A stretch of DNA of 6,216 nt from Lachnospiraceae bacterium (GTDB taxonomy: Bacteria; Bacillota_A; Clostridia; Lachnospirales; Lachnospiraceae), in contig JAGCAV010000059.1 in the NCBI GenBank assembly GCA_017652545.1, positions 1 to 6,216 on the forward strand, given 5' to 3'. Shown piece by piece: positions 1-5,461 of the stretch. A program made the position numbers and the translations under genes. The stretch's first letter is position 1. Every line of letters starts with the position of its first letter. The notes beneath the pieces were generated by a model. The model saw only the letters and a program-made list of their open reading frames with translations, was not told where the DNA came from and did not search any database.

Positions 1-2
1 CC

Positions 3-335
3 TGCATCCGGGAGAACCTTGAACACACAAAGCTTGACGGACAGGCCCGGGTCATCTCGGGAGATGTGATGCGGGCTCTGCGCATGCTTGAAGGCAAACA
101 GGTCTTTGATATCATCTTTATGGATCCGCCCTATGACAGGGAGTATGAGAAGACCGTGCTGGAATACCTGGCAGATTCGAAGCTTGCGGGGGAAGATACG
201 CTGATCGTCGTAGAGGCCCTGCTCAGAACCGATCTGTCATATACGGACGCGCTTGGATACGAAACGGTCAATTCCAGGGAATACAAGACGAACAGGCATC
301 TGTTTTTGAAAAAAAGATCCGGGGAACAGAACTGA
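3..335 (+). CDS. rsmD: 16S rRNA (guanine(966)-N2)-methyltransferase RsmD, 3' part only
   Basis: This is the C-terminal 110 residues of a Rossmann-fold SAM-dependent methyltransferase that modifies G966 of 16S rRNA during 30S assembly in the cytoplasm. The reading frame is open from the window edge (first complete codon at 3), so the N-terminus and the SAM-binding glycine loop lie outside. The visible part starts with CIRENLEHTKL, the stretch that follows the SAM-ribose acidic residue in the family. The catalytic motif DPPY, preceded by FDIIFM, is encoded at 123-134, and the tail ends YKTNRHLFLKK as in RsmD proteins. The internal ATG at 66 is not a real start, because the homologous sequence continues upstream of it. 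coaD follows after 39 nt on the same strand, the usual rsmD–coaD pairing in Bacillota. The family assignment is firm; the exact target base is inferred from the family. Confidence 0.93.
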   Translation, partial: CIRENLEHTKLDGQARVISGDVMRALRMLEGKQVFDIIFMDPPYDREYEKTVLEYLADSKLAGEDTLIVVEALLRTDLSYTDALGYETVNSREYKTNRHLFLKKRSGEQN

Positions 336-374
336 TCAGGATACAGCGGCATGAGCCGGAAAAAGGAGAAATGT

Positions 375-854
375 ATGCACAGGGCAGTCTATCCGGGAAG
401 TTTTGACCCGGTCACTTACGGTCATCTGGATATCATCAAAAGGTCGGCGGAGCTGGTGGATGAACTGATCGTAGCCGTTTTGGTAAATCGTTCAAAAACA
501 CCATTGTTTTCTGCTGATGAACGTGTTAATATGTTACGAGATGTGACCAAAAATATATCAAATGTCAGGGTAGAGTCGTTTTCCGGCCTCTCGGTTGACT
601 TTGTCGAGAAATGCGGCGCGCGGTTTATCGTCCGCGGACTCAGAGCGATCACGGATTTTGAGTACGAACTGCAGATGGCACAGACGAACCGGGTGATCAG
701 ACCGAATGTTGATACGATCTTCCTTGCAACCAACCTGGATTATGCGTATGTCAGTTCCACGACTGTCAAGGAAGTGGCATACTACGGCGGTGACATCAGC
801 CGTTTTGTTCCTGACCGGATCGCAGAGAAGATCAGGGAAAAGATCAGGGGATAA
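375..854 (+). CDS. coaD: Phosphopantetheine adenylyltransferase (CoaD)
   Basis: CoaD transfers AMP from ATP to 4'-phosphopantetheine, giving dephospho-CoA, the penultimate step of coenzyme A synthesis in the cytoplasm. The 159-residue product matches the usual length of about 160. The nucleotidyltransferase signature is [15 protein letters not shown] (residues 6-20), with the TxGH catalytic motif at 14-17. [12 protein letters not shown] (87-98) is the conserved substrate-binding segment, and VSSTTVKEV (126-134) is the ISSTxVR-type ATP motif. I chose ATG 375 because AGGAG at 364-368 lies 6 nt upstream and the protein then begins [12 protein letters not shown] as in homologs. The in-frame ATG at 351 would add eight unconserved residues with no good ribosome binding site. 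Codons 36-65 are strikingly A+T-rich compared with the rest of the gene. The gene ends with a 12-nt tandem duplication (828-851) encoding KIRE-KIRG. Confidence 0.96.
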   Translation: MHRAVYPGSFDPVTYGHLDIIKRSAELVDELIVAVLVNRSKTPLFSADERVNMLRDVTKNISNVRVESFSGLSVDFVEKCGARFIVRGLRAITDFEYELQMAQTNRVIRPNVDTIFLATNLDYAYVSSTTVKEVAYYGGDISRFVPDRIAEKIREKIRG

Positions 855-858
855 CAGG

Positions 859-884
859 GCACAGAGGGGATGCTGTGCTGATTT
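859..884 (+). terminator. Weak hairpin with short T run after coaD (possible partial terminator)
   Basis: GCACAG (859-864) and CTGTGC (873-878) form a perfect 6-bp stem around an 8-nt loop, extendable by one G·T pair. ATTTT follows at 881-885. The stem is short and the T run interrupted, so full termination is doubtful. It could trim expression of the gene starting at 935 relative to coaD. No convincing promoter lies between it and that gene. Confidence 0.3.
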
Positions 885-934
885 TCGTGTAACTGTTGGC
901 GGGAGAAGGTTTATAAGGGGTAAGGAGAATAAGT

Positions 935-1531
935 ATGAGCAGCAGAATTGAGCAGATCATTGAGGAAATCGAAGAGTTTGTAGACAGCTGTAAGTTTCAG
1001 CCGCTGTCTTCCACAAAAATCGTTGTCAATAAAGAGGAGCTGGAAGAACTGCTCCGCGAACTCAGAATGAAAACGCCTGATGAGATCAAGCGTTATCAGA
1101 AGATCATCAGCAACAAGGATGCCATCCTGGAAGACGCGCAGCAGAAAGCGGATGCGATCATTGCGGATGCGCAGGCCAAGGCTGACAGGATCGTGAGTGA
1201 CAGTGAAGTCATGCAGAAGGCGCTGGAGCAGTCAAATCTGCTGCTTGAGCAGACAAATGCGCAGGCGCAGGATCTGATCGACCGCGCAACGGAAGATTCA
1301 AACAACATCCGTATGAGCGCGATTTCCTATACGGATGAAATGCTGGAGAATCTTGAAAAGATCATGACCCACACCCTTGACACTTCAGGCCAGCGGTATA
1401 ACAACTTCATTAATTCCGTGCAGTCCTGCCTGGATGTGGTGACAAGGAACCGTTCGGAACTTTCACCGCAGGTTGCTCCCTCCAGCTACATAACAGAGCC
1501 GGAAGAAGATCAGGAGGCTGATGAAGACTGA
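935..1531 (+). CDS. Uncharacterised soluble coiled-coil protein
   Basis: This 198-residue protein has no signal peptide or membrane segment. I do not recognise a characterised family. Similar proteins after coaD in Clostridia are often labelled loosely as ATPase or V-type ATPase subunit H-like because of their coiled coil, and I would not carry that name over. Residues 1-45 are acidic and predicted helical. Residues about 50-150 form a long coiled coil. Within it, residues 64-96 are three 11-residue repeats (ILEDAQQKADA, IIADAQAKADR, IVSDSEVMQKA), a hendecad pattern typical of right-handed coiled coils such as DivIVA- or F0-b-like stalks. The C-terminus is acidic and disordered, rich in E and D. 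ATG 935 has AGGAG at 923-927 with 7-nt spacing. It is 80 nt downstream of coaD and probably co-transcribed. A structural or cell-envelope scaffold role is possible but unproven. Confidence 0.85.
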   Translation: MSSRIEQIIEEIEEFVDSCKFQPLSSTKIVVNKEELEELLRELRMKTPDEIKRYQKIISNKDAILEDAQQKADAIIADAQAKADRIVSDSEVMQKALEQSNLLLEQTNAQAQDLIDRATEDSNNIRMSAISYTDEMLENLEKIMTHTLDTSGQRYNNFINSVQSCLDVVTRNRSELSPQVAPSSYITEPEEDQEADED

Positions 1532-1559
1532 GCATCCGCAAAGGTTATTGATCAAATAG

Positions 1560-1581
1560 GGCAAACGAAACGCCGTTTGCC
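1560..1581 (+). repeat. Perfect 8-bp inverted repeat upstream of the terminator
   Basis: GGCAAACG (1560-1567) and CGTTTGCC (1574-1581) are exact reverse complements around a 6-nt loop (AAACGC). No T run follows, so it is not a standard terminator. It could be a 3'-end stabilising stem of the upstream mRNA, an operator dyad, or part of a leader structure for ygiQ. The sequence does not decide between these. Confidence 0.55.
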
Positions 1582-1603
1582 GGTGCAACATGGTTTATAC
1601 ACA

Positions 1604-1642
1604 GGCATCTGTCAGCCCGGGCGGCTAACGATGCCTCTTTTT
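1604..1642 (+). terminator. Rho-independent terminator after the rsmD–coaD unit
   Basis: GGCATC (1604-1609) pairs with GATGCC (1630-1635). Inside that, GTCAGCC (1611-1617) pairs with GGCTAAC (1623-1629) with one C·A mismatch and a bulged T at 1610. The loop is CGGGC. The run TCTTTTT (1636-1642) follows directly. This is a standard intrinsic terminator architecture. It either ends the upstream operon or acts as an attenuator for ygiQ if transcription of ygiQ starts upstream of it. Confidence 0.8.
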
Positions 1643-1686
1643 AGCGGCCGGGAGAGAGACGGTCAGAGTCCTGTGGGGTGATTCGC

Positions 1687-3579
1687 GTGAAAGACAGCGG
1701 TTTTCTTCCAATTTCAAAAGAAGACATGAAAAAGCAGGGAATCCGCCAGCTGGACTTTGTGTACGTGATCGGGGATGCCTATGTGGACCATCCCTCCTTC
1801 GGGTCGGCCATTATCAGCCGTGTACTGACGTCTTTCGGATATACCGTAGGCATAATCGCCCAGCCGGACTGGAAGGATCCTTCTTCGATCGAAAGGCTCG
1901 GAGAGCCCAGACTGGCTTTCCTGGTCTCTTCCGGGAACATGGATTCCATGGTCAACCATTACACGGTGGCAAAAAAGAGAAGAAGTCTGGACGCATATTC
2001 TCCCGGAGGGAGGGCAGGGCTGCGGCCGGACAGAGCTGCGATGGTCTACTGCAACCTCATCCGGAGCCGTTTCAGGGACAAGCCGATCATCGCAGGCGGG
2101 ATAGAGGCCAGCCTGCGGAGAATGGCGCACTATGATTACTGGAGCGATTCTCTGCGCCGGTCCCTGCTCATGGAGTGCGGCGCGGACATCATCTCATACG
2201 GAATGGGAGAAAAGTCCATTGTCGCCCTGGCGGAAGCCCTGGATGTGGGAATCCGTGTCCGGGATCTGACCTTTGTGCCCGGAACCTGCTTTGTGACCCG
2301 GGATCCCGCGCTGGCAGCCGAGTGCGTCATTCTGCCTTCCTATGAGGAGCTTCGCGGGTCGAAGGAGGCATACGCGAAAAGCTTTGCCCTCCAGATGCAG
2401 AATACGGATCCCTTCAACGGGAAACGGCTGGCCGAGCAGTACGGCCGTGTCTGGGTGGTCCAGAATCCGCCTTCAAAACCGCTCAGCCGGCAGGAGATGG
2501 ATGATATTTACGCGCTGCCGTATACAGGGAAAGAGCATCCTGTCTATACCGCGGCAACAGTGCAGGAGGGCAGGAAGAGCCAGTGTCCGGTACCGGCTCT
2601 GGAGGAAGTACGCTTTTCCCTTGTCAGCAGCCGGGGATGTTTCGGCGGCTGCAGCTTCTGCGCCCTGACGTTTCACCAGGGACGGATCGTGCAGACCAGG
2701 AGCCATGAGTCCATCATCGGGGAAGCCGTGAAGATGACCGAAGATCCCCTCTTCAAGGGGTATATTCATGACGTGGGCGGACCGACAGCCAACTTCCGCG
2801 GACCGTCCTGCAGAAAACAGCTCAAATACGGTGTATGCCGGGATAAGCAGTGCCTGTTTCCTGAACCGTGCAAAAACCTGGAAGCCGATCACACGGATTA
2901 TGTGGCGCTCCTGCGAAAGCTCAGAAATCTGCCCCGTGTCAAAAAGGTCTTTGTCCGTTCGGGGATCCGCTTCGACTATGTGTGTGCGGACAGGTCGGAT
3001 GAATTCATGAAGGAACTGGTCAGATATCACATCAGCGGTCAGCTGAAGGTCGCTCCGGAACATGTATCCGACAGGGTCCTGCAGCTGATGGGCAAGCCGG
3101 GACACAGTGTCTATGCGGATTTTGTCAGGCGGTTCAGGGCGGCAAATGAGGCATGCGGCATGAAACAGTTTCTGGTACCGTATCTGATGAGCTCACATCC
3201 GGGCTGTACCATGAAGGATGCCGTTCTTCTCGCGGAATACCTCAGGGACATTCACCATATGCCGGAACAGGTACAGGATTTTTATCCGACTCCGTCAACG
3301 CTCTCGACGGTCATGTATTATACCGGACTGGATCCCAGGACCATGAAAAAGGTCTACGTTCCCAGGGACCCGCATGAGAAAGCGCTGCAGCGGGCTCTGA
3401 TGCAGTACGCCCTGCCGCAGAACCGGAAGCTGGTCCTGGAGGCGCTCGCTATGGCAGGACGGGAGGACCTGATCGGATACGGGCCAAAATGCCTGGTACG
3501 TCCGGAAGGGCAGATTCAGAAAAAGAAAGGTTCTCACGGACAGGCAGCCGGGAGACGCAGGAAAGGACAGAAAAGATGA
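1687..3579 (+). CDS. YgiQ-family radical SAM protein (UPF0313)
   Basis: This 630-residue protein belongs to the YgiQ (UPF0313) family of radical SAM proteins, whose reaction is not established as far as I know. The N-terminal part carries the family hallmarks FLPISKEDM (6-14), VIGDAYVDHPSFG (27-39) and the GGIEASLRR segment. The 4Fe-4S/SAM motif is CFGGCSFC, with Cys318, Cys322 and Cys325 (CxxxCxxC). A second cluster of conserved cysteines lies at 375, 384, 389 and 395. The C-terminal DUF3362 domain covers about 504-600, and a Lys/Arg-rich tail ends the protein. I chose GTG 1687 because GGGGTGATT just upstream resembles the anti-SD complement and the product then begins MKDSGFLP as in relatives. 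GTG 1678 in the same frame would add three residues and has no visible ribosome binding site. The stop overlaps the next gene's ATG (ATGA, 3576-3579), implying translational coupling. The product is probably cytoplasmic and oxygen-sensitive. Confidence 0.94.
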   Translation: MKDSGFLPISKEDMKKQGIRQLDFVYVIGDAYVDHPSFGSAIISRVLTSFGYTVGIIAQPDWKDPSSIERLGEPRLAFLVSSGNMDSMVNHYTVAKKRRSLDAYSPGGRAGLRPDRAAMVYCNLIRSRFRDKPIIAGGIEASLRRMAHYDYWSDSLRRSLLMECGADIISYGMGEKSIVALAEALDVGIRVRDLTFVPGTCFVTRDPALAAECVILPSYEELRGSKEAYAKSFALQMQNTDPFNGKRLAEQYGRVWVVQNPPSKPLSRQEMDDIYALPYTGKEHPVYTAATVQEGRKSQCPVPALEEVRFSLVSSRGCFGGCSFCALTFHQGRIVQTRSHESIIGEAVKMTEDPLFKGYIHDVGGPTANFRGPSCRKQLKYGVCRDKQCLFPEPCKNLEADHTDYVALLRKLRNLPRVKKVFVRSGIRFDYVCADRSDEFMKELVRYHISGQLKVAPEHVSDRVLQLMGKPGHSVYADFVRRFRAANEACGMKQFLVPYLMSSHPGCTMKDAVLLAEYLRDIHHMPEQVQDFYPTPSTLSTVMYYTGLDPRTMKKVYVPRDPHEKALQRALMQYALPQNRKLVLEALAMAGREDLIGYGPKCLVRPEGQIQKKKGSHGQAAGRRRKGQKR

Positions 3580-4187
3580 AGAAGGCAGCAAAGGGCAGTG
3601 CGGGTTATGTCAGGTATGAAAAGATCAGGCGTCTGATCATTATGCTGGTCATGTTCGCGATTCCGATTGCGATCTATATTTCCGCATACAGGATCACCGG
3701 AACCAACAGGAATATCATGACGGTGGTGGCCGTCCTGGGAATCATTCCCGCTGCCCGTTTCGCCGTGAGCTTCATCATGATCATGCTTCAGAAGGACGCT
3801 GATCCTGAAGCGGTCGCCGTCACTGAGAAGTGCGCGTCCGGGCTTGTTCACGGCTATGAACTGACAGTAACAGCCTATGAAGGACGGATGCCGCTGGATG
3901 CGCTTGTGATCTGCGGAAACGAAGTCGTCTGCGTTTCCGTAAGCGGAAAAAAGGATGAGTTTGCCTTCATGGAAAAGCACATCACAAAGATCCTCAACAG
4001 CAACGGGTATTTTGGCTCCAACGTGAAGATCTTCTCAGACGTCAGAAAGTATGAAGAGCGCGTGCAGCAGCTTGCGGCAGACCCGGAGAAGTTCAGGAGC
4101 GGCATTGACTTCAAACCGGATGAGCGGTATCCGGATCTTGGCAGGGAAGAGCTTATCCTGCATACCATCATGGCGATCTCGGTCTGA
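3576..4187 (+). CDS. Small membrane protein of unknown function, translationally coupled to ygiQ
   Basis: I do not recognise this 203-residue protein. A short basic N-terminus (MKKAAKGSAGYVRYEKIRR) precedes two hydrophobic helices, about residues 20-38 and 47-71. A soluble domain of about 130 residues follows. By the positive-inside rule both ends are probably cytoplasmic, with a very short outside loop. The soluble part has an alternating hydrophobic pattern, MPLDALVICGNEVVCVSVSGKK (start 105), that faintly recalls the β-hairpin of PD-(D/E)xK or NERD-type folds, but the catalytic Glu expected there is absent. That comparison is speculative. ATG 3576 was chosen over the in-frame upstream ATG at 3489 for two reasons: AAAGGA (3562-3567) lies 8 nt before it, and the upstream extension lies wholly inside ygiQ. 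It shares ATGA with ygiQ and sits 65 nt before a pseudouridine synthase gene, so it is likely co-expressed with both. Confidence 0.85.
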   Translation: MKKAAKGSAGYVRYEKIRRLIIMLVMFAIPIAIYISAYRITGTNRNIMTVVAVLGIIPAARFAVSFIMIMLQKDADPEAVAVTEKCASGLVHGYELTVTAYEGRMPLDALVICGNEVVCVSVSGKKDEFAFMEKHITKILNSNGYFGSNVKIFSDVRKYEERVQQLAADPEKFRSGIDFKPDERYPDLGREELILHTIMAISV

Positions 4188-4226
4188 GATCCGGCGCAGC
4201 AAGACAGACGAGGCTGTGATGACCAC

Positions 4227-4252
4227 GGCCCGGGCGGAGGAGGATTCCGGCC
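4227..4252 (+). promoter_or_regulatory. Strong Shine-Dalgarno displayed in a hairpin loop before a TTG start
   Basis: GGAGGAGG (4236-4243) lies 9 nt before TTG 4253 and decides that start. Flanking it, GGCC plus GG (4227-4230, 4232-4233, with C4231 bulged) can pair with CCGGCC (4247-4252). This places the whole Shine-Dalgarno in a 13-nt loop, with the stem ending exactly at the start codon. The element could tune initiation. The pairing is seen on paper only. Confidence 0.45.
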
Positions 4253-5332
4253 TTGAGACAGTTGATTGTACAGAATGCGGACAGCAATCAGCGCCTGGAC
4301 AGATACCTGGGCAGGTATTTTTGCGGCGCACCCAGAAGCTTCATTTACAGGATGCTGCGGAAAAAGAACATCGTCCTGAACGGCAGGAAGGCATCCGGCG
4401 ATGAAGTGCTCTCGGAAGGCGATGAGATCCGGCTCTGGCTTGCGGAGGATACCATCGAAAAATTCACAGCAGGACCCGGGGATCAGGCAGATCATGTATC
4501 GGAGACCGGCGGATATCCCGCTGCAGACCTGGACATTCTGTATGAGGATGAGAATGTGATCCTGATCAACAAGCCGGTGGGAATGCTCTCCCAGAAAGCG
4601 TCCCCGGAGGATGTCTCCCTTTGTGAATACCTGATCGGGTACCTGATCCGTTCGGGGAAGATGAAGCCTGAGCAGCTGCGGACGGTCAGACCTTCGGTCT
4701 GCAACCGCCTGGACAGAAATACCAGCGGGATCGTATGCTGCGGAAAGACCATAGCCGGTCTTGCCGCGCTCAGTGAGCTTTTCAGGTCCAGGGATGTTCA
4801 TAAGTATTACCTGGCTGTCGTGATGGGCCGCGTGGACCGGGAGGAAAGACTTGAGGGACTTCTTCTGAAGGATGAACGTGCAAACAGGGCCCGGATTCTT
4901 GGAAAACCGAAAAATGCCGGTGCAGGAGAACCGGTAAGCAGGGGAGGCTCTAAGGATCAGAAACCGGAAGACGCGAAGCGTGTCTGCACGATCGTGAAGC
5001 CCCTTCATCCGGTCAGCATCTGCGGCAGGGACGCGACCCTCATCGAAGCGCAGCTGATCACAGGCAGGAGCCATCAGATCCGCTCCCAGCTTGCCGCACA
5101 GGGACATGTGCTTGTCGGGGATGTCAAATACGCGTCGGAGAACGAGAAGACTTTTTTTGTAAAAGAAGCCGGACAGAAGATGCAGCTGCTTCACTGCGCG
5201 AAAATGGTGTTTCCGGAACTGGCGGGCGTACTCGCACCGCTTGGAGGGAAAACCATTCTGGCGCCGCCGCCCGCTCGGTTCTGCCGCCTTGCCGGGCTTT
5301 CGGATGATCAGTTCCCATATGACGACAGGTAA
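4253..5332 (+). CDS. RluA/RluD-family pseudouridine synthase with S4 domain
   Basis: This 359-residue enzyme isomerises specific uridines in RNA, most likely 23S rRNA, to pseudouridine in the cytoplasm. An N-terminal S4 RNA-binding domain covers about residues 10-65 (QRLDRYLGRYF, RSFIYRMLRKKNIVLNGRK). The catalytic domain begins near ILYEDENVILINKPVGM. The catalytic motif is NRLDRNTSG with Asp154; Asn replaces the more usual His before RLD. A second conserved motif is ITGRSHQIRSQLA, with His274. A Gly/Lys/Pro-rich stretch at about 219-243 looks like an insertion between conserved strands. The start is TTG 4253, backed by GGAGGAGG nine bases upstream and by the family-like opening (M)RQLIVQNADSNQRLDRYL; no ATG or GTG in this frame fits. 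The gene follows the membrane-protein gene by 65 nt and ends 6 nt before a strong terminator. Which uridine it modifies cannot be read from the sequence, so no gene symbol is given. Confidence 0.93.
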   Translation: MRQLIVQNADSNQRLDRYLGRYFCGAPRSFIYRMLRKKNIVLNGRKASGDEVLSEGDEIRLWLAEDTIEKFTAGPGDQADHVSETGGYPAADLDILYEDENVILINKPVGMLSQKASPEDVSLCEYLIGYLIRSGKMKPEQLRTVRPSVCNRLDRNTSGIVCCGKTIAGLAALSELFRSRDVHKYYLAVVMGRVDREERLEGLLLKDERANRARILGKPKNAGAGEPVSRGGSKDQKPEDAKRVCTIVKPLHPVSICGRDATLIEAQLITGRSHQIRSQLAAQGHVLVGDVKYASENEKTFFVKEAGQKMQLLHCAKMVFPELAGVLAPLGGKTILAPPPARFCRLAGLSDDQFPYDDR

Positions 5333-5338
5333 TGACAG

Positions 5339-5382
5339 GGCTTCCATATCTGATGATGTCAGATTGCGGGAGCCGTTTTTTT
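5339..5382 (+). terminator. Rho-independent terminator after the pseudouridine synthase gene
   Basis: GGCTTCC (5339-5345) pairs with GGGAGCC (5368-5374), including one G·T pair. Inside, ATCTGA (5348-5353) pairs perfectly with TCAGAT (5359-5364) around the loop TGATG. Seven T residues follow at 5376-5382 after a single G. This closes the transcription unit that starts with ygiQ. Confidence 0.9.
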
Positions 5383-5392
5383 GCGTTATAAT
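5364..5392 (+). promoter_or_regulatory. Sigma-A-type promoter for the HAD phosphatase gene
   Basis: A perfect -10 box TATAAT is at 5387-5392. Exactly 17 nt upstream, TTGCGG (5364-5369) is a weak -35 that matches the TTG half of TTGACA. It lies within the 3' arm of the preceding terminator. The expected transcription start is near 5399-5400, giving a leader of about 60 nt. The perfect -10 and the position directly after a terminator make this likely. Confidence 0.7.
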
Positions 5393-5401
5393 TGCATGGC
5401 A

Positions 5402-5415
5402 GGCCTGATGAGGCC
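5402..5415 (+). repeat. Small leader hairpin at the 5' end of the HAD phosphatase mRNA
   Basis: GGCCT (5402-5406) and AGGCC (5411-5415) form a 5-bp stem with the tetraloop GATG, just after the predicted transcription start. Such 5' stems can stabilise an mRNA in Bacillota. It lies about 30 nt upstream of the ribosome binding site and would not block it. Confidence 0.35.
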
Positions 5416-5446
5416 GGCAGAAGGAAAGACAGACAACAGAACCAGC

Positions 5447-5453
5447 AGGAGGT
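5447..5453 (+). promoter_or_regulatory. Ribosome binding site that fixes the ATG at 5462
   Basis: AGGAGGT is a near-perfect Shine-Dalgarno with 8 nt to ATG 5462. It selects this frame over the overlapping small frame that opens at 5392. Confidence 0.85.
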
Positions 5454-5461
5454 ATATACCA

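Larger units (their letters stand above)
1532..1686 (+). other. 155-nt gap between the coaD operon and ygiQ
   Basis: This is the longest gap in the interior of the window. It holds two hairpins, listed separately: a perfect 8-bp stem at 1560-1581 and a terminator at 1604-1642. After the terminator only about 44 nt remain before the ygiQ start, and I see no recognisable -35/-10 pair there. The best TATA-like element is TATACA at 1596-1601, but no properly spaced -35 precedes it. I cannot match the stretch to a riboswitch class I know. Confidence 0.5.

Noticed and set aside
351..374. Upstream ATG for coaD
   Set aside because: It adds residues MSRKKEKC, not found in CoaD proteins, and the AGGAG at 364-368 clearly serves ATG 375.
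828..851. 12-nt tandem repeat (AAGATCAGGG-type) at the end of coaD
   Set aside because: It encodes KIRE-KIRG in the normal amphipathic C-terminal helix and is a minor duplication, not a functional repeat array.
896..917. Possible promoter before the coiled-coil gene (TTGGCG and TATAAG)
   Set aside because: The TATAAG box matches five of six, but the spacing to TTGGCG is only 10 nt and the implied start would fall on the ribosome binding site.
1555..1603. Resemblance to a c-di-GMP-I riboswitch (GGGCAAAC near GGTGCAAC)
   Set aside because: The short strings look similar, but the perfect 8-bp hairpin does not fit that riboswitch's conserved core, and the tetraloop and receptor are not seen.
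2473..3105. 210-residue minus-strand frame inside ygiQ
   Set aside because: It lies fully antisense to the radical SAM core, including part of the cysteine motif region. No ribosome binding site or family signature is visible.
3489..3575. N-terminal extension of the membrane protein from an upstream ATG
   Set aside because: The 29 extra residues overlap the end of ygiQ in another frame, look like random charged sequence, and lack a good ribosome binding site. ATG 3576 has both a ribosome binding site and the classic ATGA overlap.
3875..5347. 490-residue open frame on the minus strand opposite the membrane protein and pseudouridine synthase genes
   Set aside because: It runs antisense to two genes with clear coding features. 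Its translation is rich in R, S, P and H with no recognisable motif, as expected from the shadow frame of GC-rich codons.
5404..5430. Hammerhead-ribozyme-like core (CTGATGAG followed by GGAAAG) in the phosphatase leader
   Set aside because: The CUGAUGA-like string is present, but no proper stem II closes onto a GAAA element and no flanking stems I/III can be drawn. The string is explained by the small GGCCT-GATG-AGGCC hairpin.
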